Assembly (NCBI RefSeq): GCF_949628215.1 | Contig: NC_134288.1 | Coordinates: forward strand, 1,736,001 to 1,800,000 | Source of the DNA: Phalacrocorax aristotelis | Taxonomy: Eukaryota; Chordata; Aves; Suliformes; Phalacrocoracidae | Length of the DNA stretch: 64,000 nucleotides | Reading direction: 5' to 3' | Shown here: positions 12,701 to 24,700 of the stretch, piece by piece | How the letters are laid out: each line of letters opens with the position of its first letter | How positions within the stretch are numbered: position 1 is the stretch's first letter | Program-made: the position numbers and the translations under genes | The notes under the pieces: model-generated | What the model was told of the DNA's origin: nothing | Database searches by the model: none | What the model saw: the letters and a program-made list of their open reading frames with translations, nothing else

Positions 12701-15700
12701 CATTCACCCACTTCTAAAGTACCAACCCAGCAAAGTGGGGTGGTTTTACAATACACGGCAAGCAGAAACAACAAGGCAGCACTGGAAGCCACCAGTACTG
12801 GTCTGTAATTGTTTCTTTCAAAGATCCAAGGGTTTTTTTTCTGCTATCTGTTACTTTTAAATGTGCAGAGCAGCAATTCATAGAGAGAGTCCTTAATTCA
12901 AGTCCACAGAAAAAGACGGTTGCTTTAAAGTGCATCTGGACTGCAGGGAAAATAGGTAGCTGCGATGTGCAGTGTCTTTTGATAAAACTGCATTATAATG
13001 ATAACTGATACACATGAAGCCTTCTGTTTACTCTGTTTCAGTGGCTCATATAATGAAAAAATAGGACCTTTCTACAGACTGTTGTCTCTCAGTTATTAAT
13101 AAGGCATTAAACAGCCTACCTGTTGTGAAGATGAGAATAACATTGAAAAAAAAATGGTACAGACAGCTCAAATAAAGAATTTGTCACGTTGTTCATTACC
13201 GGCCTGGGAATGGAGTGGTTCATTGTTTTATTTTGCCAGGAGAAGTCCAACATCTGGCTGTTCAGGAGGACTCCAGATGGTGTTATTATTCCACTGCCAA
13301 AGGGACGATTCAAAGAACTGAAAAGAAACATGAAGAAATCTCATTAAAATCCTCCCAGAGATTTTTGTACTCCTCAAGGCTTTCAGGGCTCCAATATTCT
13401 GTCCCATCCTGGTTTGATAGAGACTCTTGGGTAGTTCTTTAGGGCTGGTTAGATGTGAGGAGTCGAAGTCTCCATGTACGTAGGAGCAGGAACCATGTGG
13501 GCAATAAGCAGCTCTGCCCCTCTCTGTGTTTAAGGATTCCCTCTAGGTGATGGATCTGTCTCCATGCCCCTATGAGTCTTCAAATTTGCCCATCACCGCT
13601 TCTCCAGGGAGCAGATTCAGGCCAATCCAGACATGTTTCCCTGTGAGATGGCTGTAGGATTGCACAGGGCAGAGCAGCACCAGCTCACACATCTCCACCC
13701 CGTCTTCCCCATTTCTCCTGTTGCAGGACTAACTGGGACAGAGCAGCCCAGCTGCTCCAGGTCTGGTCCCATCCTGTCCTGCTGAACCTGCTTTCTTCTC
13801 TCTGCTTCCACCCTCTGAGTACATTATGGAGGGAAGAAGTAAATCCTTTACCTTACAACTGCAACAATGAAGTCATCAGGTCCCATAACAAGGACCTGGC
13901 TAGCAGCAGATCCACTCTCCACAGAGAAGTGAGGCATGTGGAGATCGGATGAGAAGGACTGGGAGTCATTAATCAGCTGGCGCAGGGAATTAGCTTCTGA
14001 TTTGCTTCAGCAATGAGGAAGGAAAAGAGGAAAGAAAGCCATGAGCCTAGGAAGCTGAACATCTCTTGGTCTCTCTGTGGGGGTACACCTACACAGCTAC
14101 TGGTGGCATCTCCCTGAGGGGGCTGGCACTGAGGACAGGGAGCTCCTTCAACTCACCCGATGGAAGGAGACAAGATGGCTCAGTCCACACAGAGAGGCAA
14201 TGCCATGGATCTCCCAGGCTCTGTCTACAGTGGTAAACTCACTCCCGATGGACAAGGGATGGCACCACCTGGCTGAATGACAGTCCTCCAGGAGGAGGGC
14301 AAGTCAGGTCCAGCTCTGGCCCCCAACTGTGGCTAAACCTGGCTCTGAGGTGGGAGGCTGGGCTGAAACCCAGGCCTGGCCTCTCCCGCATGTCTGGGTG
14401 TACTGCAAAGCCCTGTGGTGGGGGAGAGACAGAAACTGCATGTGTGGTCATGACCACGTGGATGGTCATTTGTCTGACTTGCTGAGAAGGAATATTTAGG
14501 TGGGTGAGAAAGTGGGAGGAACCCTCAAGATCAAGGTGGCTCGAGGAAACCTCTGTATGAGGACATCCCATGACCCATCCCCAGAGCCCCATGGTATCAG
14601 CTAACCCTTGTGAGAAGAGTGAGCCCTAGGAGGACACTCAAGGACTGACCTTTCCTCAGTAAAACAGAGGTAGAAAAACCTCAGGTTTCCCTCTACACTG
14701 AAAAGAGCAAATCCAGGAATGATATCCAAACCACACGTCTTGCAACCGTCACCATCCCTGTCAGGCTTAGACCTACCTCACCATGCCTTCTGCAGCGTGA
14801 GTGATGGACACATCATCAGATGGGTCTCCCAGGTTGCTAGCTAGACTCAGGGCTATTTTTAATGTCTAAATGAAAGAAAGAAAGTAAAGAAAGTAAGGGG
14901 AGGGAAGGGAGGGAAGGGAGGGAGGGAGGAAGGAAGGGAGGGAGGGAGGAAGGGAGGAAGGGAGGAAGGGAGGAAGGGAGGAAGGGAGGAAGGGAGGAAG
15001 GGAGGAAGGGAGGAAGGAAGGAAGGAAGGAAGGAAGGAAGGAAGGAAGGAAGGAAGGAAGGAAGGAAGGAAGGAAGGAAGGAAGGAAGGAAGGAAGGAAG
15101 GAAGGAAGGAAGGAAGGAAGGAAGGAAGGAAGGAAAAAGGAAAGGAAAGGAAAGGAAAGGAAAGGAAAGGAAAGGAAAGGAAAGGAAAGGAAAGGAAAGG
15201 AAAGGAAAGGAAAGGAAAGGAAAGGAAAGGAAAGGAAAGGAAAGGAAAGGAAAAGGAAAGGAAAGGAAAAGGAAAAGGAAAAGGAAAGGAAAAGGAAAAG
15301 GAAAAGGAAAGGAAAAGGAAAAGGAAAAGGAAAAGGAAAAGGAAAAGGAAAAGGAAAGAAAAGAAAAGAAAAGAAAAGAAAAGAAAAGAAAAGGAAAAGA
15401 AAAGAAAAGAAAAGAAAAGAAAAGAAAAGAAAAGAAAAGAAAAGAAAAGAAAAGAAAAGAAAAGAAAAGAAAAGAAAAGAAAAGAAAAGAAAAGAAAAGA
15501 AAAGAAAAGAAAAAGAAAAAGAAAAGGAGAAAAGAAAAGAAAAAAGATTTAAGTGGCCCTGGAAATACAACTTTTGATACTCCAAACAGGAAAAGGTATC
15601 TGGTCTCCTGGCACATTGGCTAAAGCCTATGAAGAAAAATGTCTAAAAGCCTGGTCCTGGGAATACCTCAGTGCAAAGGGCTGCCACACGAGTATGGGGA

Positions 15701-18700
15701 TCAAAGGGCATCAGTTTGGCGTGGCAAACTGTGTGCTGGGAGAGCTGAGTGTATCCAGCAGTGTGCTTGTACAAGGTGGAACATGCCTGGCAGGAGCTGA
15801 CCAGCTGGCTCAGCCCAGCTCAGTGGTACCGCTGCATTGCCAGATGGCAGACAGGGTCACCAGGATTCCACTTACTTTCTGTCTCCATTCCTGAGTGGTC
15901 ACCACAACAGCAGAGATCACCCAGTCCCACCCAGTGGGACAGTGGGTCCTGGGCTCGCTGTTGCCTCTGGACGGCAGCTCCACTGGCACAGCACCACTGC
16001 CGAGCAGAAATGAGCTACTCTGCTCACCAGCTGCAACCCATGGTCCTAGTTGTAAGTCATTCAAAGTGTTTGAACAGAAAGTGCTAGTCCCAGCACACAT
16101 AAGGGAATGATAGTATAAAAAGAGGAAGGGATCTGGTTTCTCATACGTGCAGAATCCTGCCTAAGCCAGCTCATTAAAAATGGGAAGATGCAATTTCGTA
16201 AGACACAGTTTATCCAGCCCTGGTTTTACAGTGCGTAGCCAGAGGACAGGAGAAATTTGCTCTTCAATCAAGCCAGCTTCTGCCTAGCAGAAACACACCA
16301 GACTTCCAGCTTGCAGGTCATGCCATTTTCATTCAAGATTCAAGACAGTACATTACCCCATAGGTAGATAGCTACATATGACTTCTGTTTTGGTATGTGC
16401 CACACATCAACAACTTCTCCTGAAGTGTCATCATTTGTCTTCCGATTTACAGTGTAGAACATGATTAACTTCTGGAGAAGGTGGTGTTTCCATGAAACAG
16501 TCTCCTGACCACCATACCATATGGAGGATGTACAAGAGGCTTGGTGGCCAAGGAAGAGCTCCACTGAAACAAGCAGGCCTTCTTGGTCATGGCTGCCCCA
16601 GGGCTGGACTATCTGTGCCTACCTAGCACTCAATCTCAGCCATGTGATCCCAAATAATCAGGGTTACACCTCTGAAGTGACTGCCCTTTATCTGGAGGTT
16701 GCTGTTCCTCAGCTGGGACAGGATAACCAATGGGTGAAACTCGGCCTGGTGCAAATGCAGAGCAAATAGATTCCTCCAAAGCTTCCTGGAAGCGAGCTCA
16801 GAAATAATTTAGGTGAGTCAACCTTCCCTGCCTCTGCACAGGCCTAGCAGCGTGTAACACCTCCAGTTGCATTTTTGCTGAGAGGCAATAACTTCCAAGC
16901 ACCCACTCTCCTGTCTGCTACAAGGATGTGGTTATACCCTTGCTTAAAATTTCCAACTCATAAAACCCAGCTGTGGATCTGTTAAGCATCCAAGAACATA
17001 ACTCTGCTTACAGTGCAGGAAATGGAGCACTTGCTTGACTTCCTGGGAAGCTGCAATGTTTCAGTAGGGCTGACAGCCCTGAATACTGGAAAAATCATGA
17101 TCTGGACCACTGAGATCATGAGGTGGGCTAAGATGTAAAGATTAAAATAAAAACAGTGTTGGGTCAGTTTTCCTTGTCATCGCCCCGCATAAGGTTTTGC
17201 TTGCAGCAACGCATTGCTGACTCTCCTTGCAGTGCCCTGCCAGTGCTCTGGTATGGCCGGGGCCACTGGAGCATAAGAGGTGGCGGAAATAGATGGGAGC
17301 ACCCCGAGCTGCTGAGGGGTCATTCTGAAGGGATGATCACACACAGGAAATGGGAAAAAGCCACAGTTCGTCCTTCTGAAAAAGCTCTGCCTAAGCAAGA
17401 AAGCTCAGCTGAGCAGGAGGCTCCAGCACCTGCACCTACCTGAGGCAGCACAGTTCAGATTCACACCTTAGCAGTCTATTTGCTCATTCTCCTGCAAATT
17501 ACCTACAAACATTTTTGTGCAACCAAGGAATAAATAAATTATTCTCTAGCAGCCCAAGAGATTGAGCCAAATATTGAACCTTCTCTTACCTCTGCCATCC
17601 AGTGCAAGATATTCCCCCTGGATACTTGACTTGTGATGTTAAAGCCCTCAAGGATGTTCAGTGCTGTGATCAGTGCAGGACCTGCATGTGGAGGTGGGGG
17701 ACTGAAAACAAGATGACCTGTGAAGGGAAGATGAGAGGAATGAAGCTGCTTTTGTCAGATACTGTCCAGTTATAATACTTTCCCATAAGCTAGTGTCCTT
17801 AAACCTTTCCGGATTTGAGGGGAAATAAAGGAAAGCAACATTATTTGAAAAGGATTTCCCAAAATCTTTCTGTTGTATTTTGCTGTTTCTTTACGACAGA
17901 TGAAAGAAACCCGAAGAGGATGCTTTTTTTTTACATCTGAAATTCAGTTCTTGTTGGTTGGCTGGTTGGTTTCTGGGCTGCAGTATGGAAGAACAGAGAT
18001 AAAATAGGTTTGCAACTTTACAGCTATATGGAGAGTAAGTACAGGGATTTCTATAAAAGAAGGACATTTTAGAAACTTTTTGCATGAAGTAAGTTTTTCT
18101 CCCTTGTAGATCAACTTTGGGAACTGTCTTCAGACATAGATGCTAGCCTATCGTCCAGCTTCTACTAGATATTGCATCAATATGTGATCATGTTGCATTT
18201 TTACACTCTAATACTATCAAAATACCACCAGTCACTATCAAGGACAAAACCAGGCCTGTTTCAAAGTGCTGAAAAACTCCTGAACTGCCTACGATGCATC
18301 AGTGTCAGCAGGCAATAGCAGGAAACTCCATGGAGAGCTTTTCTGCAGACACCTCAGCGCAGCTTTGATTCAACTCTGTGCGCTGGAGAAATACTGTCAC
18401 CAGCTCTTGCCAGGTGAAGCAAACGTTTAACTGGGGTTGCATGGCAGCGGGTCAGGCATTTACCTCGATAGACTGTGTGGACAGGATCCTCCACTACAAC
18501 ACTGTAATTGCTGAAGTCTTCCTCCACCAAGACTCCTCCATAGTTGTGGACCTGCATAGGAGAGCAAAGCAGTGCACACTGAGGTCAGGCTTTCTCTGTT
18601 CCTTGTGCTGGTCCAGGTGAACACACGCCAAACTGTCGGACTTTTAGTCCACTGAGACTCCCGAGCCAAGTGCCAGGTTCTTAAGGATACCCTGAAAATC

Positions 18701-21700
18701 TGTGCTTTCATGGCCTTGGTGGCCTGGCTCACCATTCAGCACCGCCCTGCACCTCACCTGCAAAAGCTCACCCACCCCACAGATGCTCCGAAGACATTCT
18801 GCCTACAGGCGAGGGTGGGGACTGGCATTGCCTCGCAGCCAGGGAGGCAAGCATGGGTATATTAAAGGCAATGAAGCACTTGAATACTGCCAGGATAAAA
18901 GATATATATGGATCCAGGAGAGAAGGAACCTGGGTGTAGCAGGTCACCATCACTAGAAATTTTTAGCATACAATTTTCACCCTATTTTTAATTATTTCAG
19001 GTGACAGTGGGTCTGCTGTACCCTTGGTCTTTCTGTTAGACTCTCCTAGAGGTACAATTTACTGGACTTGGTAATTTTTGTGAACACAGTAAAGAATGAT
19101 AATTCCCTCCACTGCAGGTCTTCTGTGGTTGTCACAATGCAGATGAGGTAGGAGCATCGCAACTGCACTCTGCTGATCTTAAAAATCCCCTGAAGGAGGT
19201 AATATTCTCAGTTAGCATACAGGCGCTACTGTGCTTATGAGCCGACTCTTTCCTTTTACCCAGGAGAAGCCACACAATCCGGTGAGAGGTTCTGCTGGGG
19301 TGAGTTGCTGCTAGGAGTCCTCTGTATTTCCATCCAAAAATGGGCAAGAACAAATAACCTGTGCATGGGCTGATTTCTAAAACTAGCCAGCTAACTTGGC
19401 AAGAAAACTCCTTCTCTGCCAGAAATGGATGAATCACTGGAGCAGGAAAGGTAATGCAGGGCACGTTGTGGGGGAGAGCATGTCAAACTACCCCAAAGCT
19501 GCAAAAGAAGATGTATCCCCTACTTGGGATCCCTGCCCCCTTCCCAAAGCAGTCCCAGAGAACAGGCCAGGTTGAACCCAATGGCTGAGACAAGCAGGCA
19601 GGTGCCTGTGCCAGGAGCTGGCTCCCTGGAGCTCGGCCAGTGGAAAGCCTAGGCAAAGCAGTTGGGAGTGGGGCAGGAGGAGGCTGATGGCACAGAAAAG
19701 GGAGAAATCCTGGTCAGCCACACACTGCAGACACCGTCTCAAATTCCCCAGCGAGCACTTTTTTGCACCTGTGCCTTCCGCCACGGGACGGAAACAAAGG
19801 GTAGGGTGTTTTGGAGCTTTACTTGATTTCACCACATTGATGCCCTCCTTTTTCTGGAACACTAAACACCGTGGGAAGCCAGCACTTTGCTCTGCTCTGC
19901 AACCAAAGCTGGAATTGCGCACTTGATCCCAGAGCTTGCCGGGGCCTTTGGTGTTGCAACCCTGGGCCTTCCTCCTCCACAGAGAGTTTGTGCTTCCTTG
20001 CGGCAACCCTCAGGTCAGGGGAATGGGGTGATAAACCAGGGTTTAGCTGTGGAGATGCACCACAAGCTTGGGACTCCTCCTGTTCCTCATTCTCCACCTC
20101 TGCTGTGGTCCAGGTGAACCGTAGGACATTCCCAAACACAGAGCTCACAAATGTCTAAGGCTTGAGCTGAATGAACCCATTACTGATGACATGTTGAAGA
20201 TGCATCACTTGAACCATGGTGGTAGGGAAGAATGGTGCCACAACCACCCTGACTGCAGCTACAGAGGTATAAAAGTTGTTTGGTTTATTTTTACCAGAAT
20301 AATTACTTCGTTTGTTGTTGCTACTTTTTTCCAGAGCACCTCTAACAACAGGAGTTAAAGTAGGGCAACCCTAAATGGGATCGAGCCTGTCTGATCCTCT
20401 GCCACAGGGCTCACAGTTTTATTTTTAAACCATCCTCAGGGAGTCTCTATCTTACATTTCCATTAACAACAAAAAATTGCTACTCAACAGTGGGGAACTG
20501 CTTGTTATGGGGAAAAAGGTGCTGTCACTAATACTAACACAGCCCAGAGGAGGTCTTGGAAATTTAATTTCTTTTTCTTTCGAAAAAACAGTCTGTCCTG
20601 GTTATGGAGGAAATGGAGGTTTCACTTCTATAGGCTGTGGAAGTGACATGTATGTCATTTACACCACTGCAGTGACAGGGGCAAGAAAGCAAAAGGAGGC
20701 TCCACATATTTGTCACCATTATTGTGCTGACACTTGGCTATGGCTTATCTCCAGGTTGTCACCTTAAGCAGGTGACATGGCATGTGGCATCCCCAGCCCA
20801 GGCTGTGCCGTGTGGTCTGGGGTGGAGACAGGGACAGACATTGCTCACCTCAGAGACGATCTCCTGGGTCAAGTTTCCACTGTAGAAAGCTGACACCCCT
20901 TCTGTGCCCACCAGCTCCAGGATGGCCGCGAGGTCCAGCCGCCTGACGAACATGCCAGGCAGCAAGGGCTGGCCATCCGGCAGGAAGATCTCCCGAAATT
21001 TTTCAGAGTAGTTCAGGTCCTTCAGTTCACTTATGGCTTTGGCTGTGGGTGAGAAGGAGGACATCCAGAAAAGCCATGGTGTGGGAATGTGCAGGGGACC
21101 TGGAGTCACTGTGCGCCTGATGGGGATGTTGGAGACTTGCTGCTGCCTCTTGCTCTACCTCAAAACTAGAGGGAGGCTGGATCGTGCATCCATTACAGCT
21201 GGTAAGGAAACCCAAAGAAACCCCAGCGCCCTTCCCTGGGAGGCTGCCCAGTGTCGGCTACTCTGACCTGTCCCTGACCTGCCCTGGGAAAGGGCTCCAG
21301 TTTTGCTGCCACCATGTCCTCCCCTTGCAGACTGTGGCTCACACATTGCTCAGCTCCCAACACCATCCATCTCCAGGTCCGAAGAGCCTTAATTTCCCAT
21401 GAATAACCATCTACACCCCCAGCTGCCTCACACCCAAGTGCAGTGGCCAGTGTGCTCCTTCATGCTAAGCAGTCACCCTTGGGTACCCATCAGGCACTCA
21501 CCCAAATCGTGTGTGACGTTAAACCCATCCTGGGCAACACTGGCAGCGAGGCCCAGCAGCTCGGACCACAGGAGTCTGCCAAAGGAGAAAGGACAAGAAG
21601 AAACGTGCCTTGGAGCGGTGCAGCAGGGCAGGGTAGTGGGGAGCTCAGCTCTGCAGTTGGGGGCTCCTGAAAGACCAGGCTAGTGGCCAAAAGGAGCACT

Positions 21701-24700
21701 GAGCTTTTGGTGGGTTGTTTCTTTTTAGCAGGATCATCTCAGTGCTCCACAACGTGCACCAGAGAGGAATGTCAGTGCAAGGACAGGGGAAGGGGCATCT
21801 CTGCAGAAAAATCTCAAGCCAAGCCCTGGCCCTGAGCAAGTCATTCAGACCCCTCCCTCCCTGTCCCAACAGGGCATCGCGGACAGCCACACTTCTTAGG
21901 GTCTAGCTAAAGAGAGAATGAAAATACACAGACACGCATTAAAATGTTCTGTGCCTATTTCTAAGAGAACATTTATTGTCTGTCTTGATAGCCAAAAATT
22001 TTGCTTTCCAGATAATGTGACCAAGCAGAATTATTTCTTTTGTTGCACAAAGTACCAAAAAATGAACATATTTTTCAATATAAGCCTCCAAGTACCCTTT
22101 AGGTAATGATTTTGACCGGTGGCTGAGAACATGATCTGATGGCAAGGGCTCGTGTGCTCCCAGCTCCCCTGCAGGGACCCCAGGGCACAACTTGTGCAGC
22201 GTGAGGACAGCCTGCCTGTGCCAGCCATGTGTCTTACCTCCCATGTAACTGGTGCGCGTGGTGCATTCCTTGTATCATACCTGGCACTCCCACCAGCAGA
22301 CCTGGCTGTAAAATAGGAAGGACAAAAAGGAAGAGTAGTCTCCTTCCCATGAGGACAGGGGATGTGGTCCCCAGTTGCAAGTAAAGGAGATGCAAGTCAT
22401 GTTCCATGGGAAGTCTCTGCATACTCTTTAGGAGAGGGAAAGAGGTCTGTAGCAACACACTAAATTAGGGAATACAAGATTTTGGAAGGGAAGAGGCAAA
22501 AATTCAGTCCTGGTCTCAATCCAGTTTGTTCAGAAATAACTCAGCAGAACAACATGGGATTGTGCTCTTTCCTGGGTCTCTTGTTGTCCTGACTCCCCAC
22601 TGCCGGAGGGACATGCCTCTTTAGTCGCCAAGCCTGGAGGCTCCAGGCATTTTGGGGCTGCCAAAGTAGTATTTTCCCTGGACTCCCCAGGTCTGTAGGG
22701 CCTGGGATCTCCCACGGTGGGAGAGGTCTTCTGTCACTTCCCTGGGCCTGAGAGTAGTGGGGAGAGGAGAACTGGAGACATCCAGAGCTACAGCCCTGGA
22801 GGGGTCAACTGTGGGACACTGGTCCTCACCTTGGTGTCCTTCTGCAGGTCCCACTCCAGTGGGATGCCGAGGGGAGCCACCTCGCGGAAGTCGATCACCC
22901 AGCTCCTGTTCTTCCGGATGTCATGGACCAGCATTACCCCACCCCTGCAGCGAGACGGGGGTCACGGCACAGCACTGGCTGTCCCTGCAACAGCTGCTGC
23001 CGTAAAGTCGAAAGGAAGACAGCGGGTGCCAATGGGGCTCGGGCCAGTCCCAGCATGATGGGGCCACCCTAGCACGTCACCAGCCTCAGCAGTGACCCAG
23101 GGCCAGCCAGTGGTGTAGGGGAACGCTGCTGCCCTTCCCCAGAGAGCAGATCTGGACAACCAAGCCAATGCCGGTGCGGGACACAGGCAGCCCCCATGCT
23201 GAGCCTGCAGCACGGCTGGATCAGTCCCTGTCAGCCTGGCCAGAGGCTCTGTTCCACTGCCAGGCTGGGACTATCTGGGATTTTCTTTCTAATCCAAGCA
23301 GTTTTGCAACAAAACAGGGTTTTTGCTTACAACAGCAATCCGTGGCACAGCCTGGAGAAGCTATCAAGTGGCAGTGTTTTATGCAATGCTCCCAAGACCT
23401 CCTGCAGAGCTGAGAGCACCAGGCTCACGTAGATGCCACACTGGGGATGAGGGCTGGGAGGAGGCTACCCCTCGCCGCCATGCCTCCCCTGGCTGCTGCC
23501 TGGAGCCGGGCTCGGACCTCAGCCTCCTGCTGCAGCAGAACCAGAGCTTATGGAGGGAAGGACTCAATCTCTGAAAGCATTGGGACTGAACCCAGGGTGT
23601 TGCAAGCTCCTGGCACACTCGCAGAGGTGCTTGGCAGCCTATGGTGACTTTCTCAAACCTCCCAAGCCTAAGGCTTGGACTCTCCTAGCAGCCACTATAG
23701 CAGATGCAGCTTTTCCCTCCCTGGAAGGTCTCTGTCCCTCGCTGTCAAGTCAGTGAACAGGAAGAGTCCCCGTCCCTGTGCAGACGTGGATGCGTCCACT
23801 GCCTGATATCAGAGACCTGGTACCACGTGCTGGGACTCGGGCTACCATGAAGCATGTCTCAGCTGGTGGGGGAACCACCTGCCTGAGGACAGCCACAGAC
23901 AACAGCACGAGGGTGAGCGATCAACACTTACCCGCCGATCCCTGATGTGTGGGGGTTGACGATTCCTGCACAGAGGGCCGAAGTGATGGCTGCATCTACT
24001 GAGGAGCCCTGCTTGTTGAGCACCTCTATGCCCAGCGCTGTACAGCGGGCAGCATCCGTGACCACGGCACCACGGTGGAAGATCTGCCGGAAGAGGACAG
24101 CGGTTGTGCCCAGGGAGGGGTGCTGGGGCTGCCCAGATCTTTGCCTAGCTCTGTGGGACCTAATGCCTGAGGCCAGCACCAAGGCTGCGGCTGATCTGCA
24201 TTTTCAGGTACCTCCAAATGCTGGTGGGAGCAATATGTCCCTTGGCATGTCCCTGTGCCAGGGCAGCTGTGGCTGCTCTGCATGTAGCCATGGCCATCAG
24301 CTCAGCCGGCTTTCAACAGTAGGCATGCTAAGCTGGTGGGCCATGTCTCACCCTGTCCTCCACAACCCCACAGCAGGATCAGACTAATCCTCAAGAGCAA
24401 CGGGTGACGGTGTGCTGTCACTGCATTGCAGCAGCGTGGTCACTGGAAATGGGACTACAGCTGCAAAGAACGCAGCATCCCCCGAGTACCACGCCTTGTT
24501 TTCATCCTTCCCTGGTGCCAGTGCCAGCGATAATACAGTCACATGAAGTTTTAAAATGTTCATTTTAACCCCACGGTAAATCGCAGCATCTCAGCATGAG
24601 CCAGAGTGGCCTTGGGAAGTGCGAAGATGGACGGGCCACAGCAGGCTGGTGGGCAGGACCGGCCCTTCCAGTGGTTCCACAAAAGGGACCGCTTTGCAGA

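Noticed and set aside
14837-15616. Minus-strand open frames made of Phe/Leu/Ser/Pro repeats
   Set aside because: They are translation of the pyrimidine microsatellite. Frames stay open only because TTTTC, CCTT and related units contain no stop.
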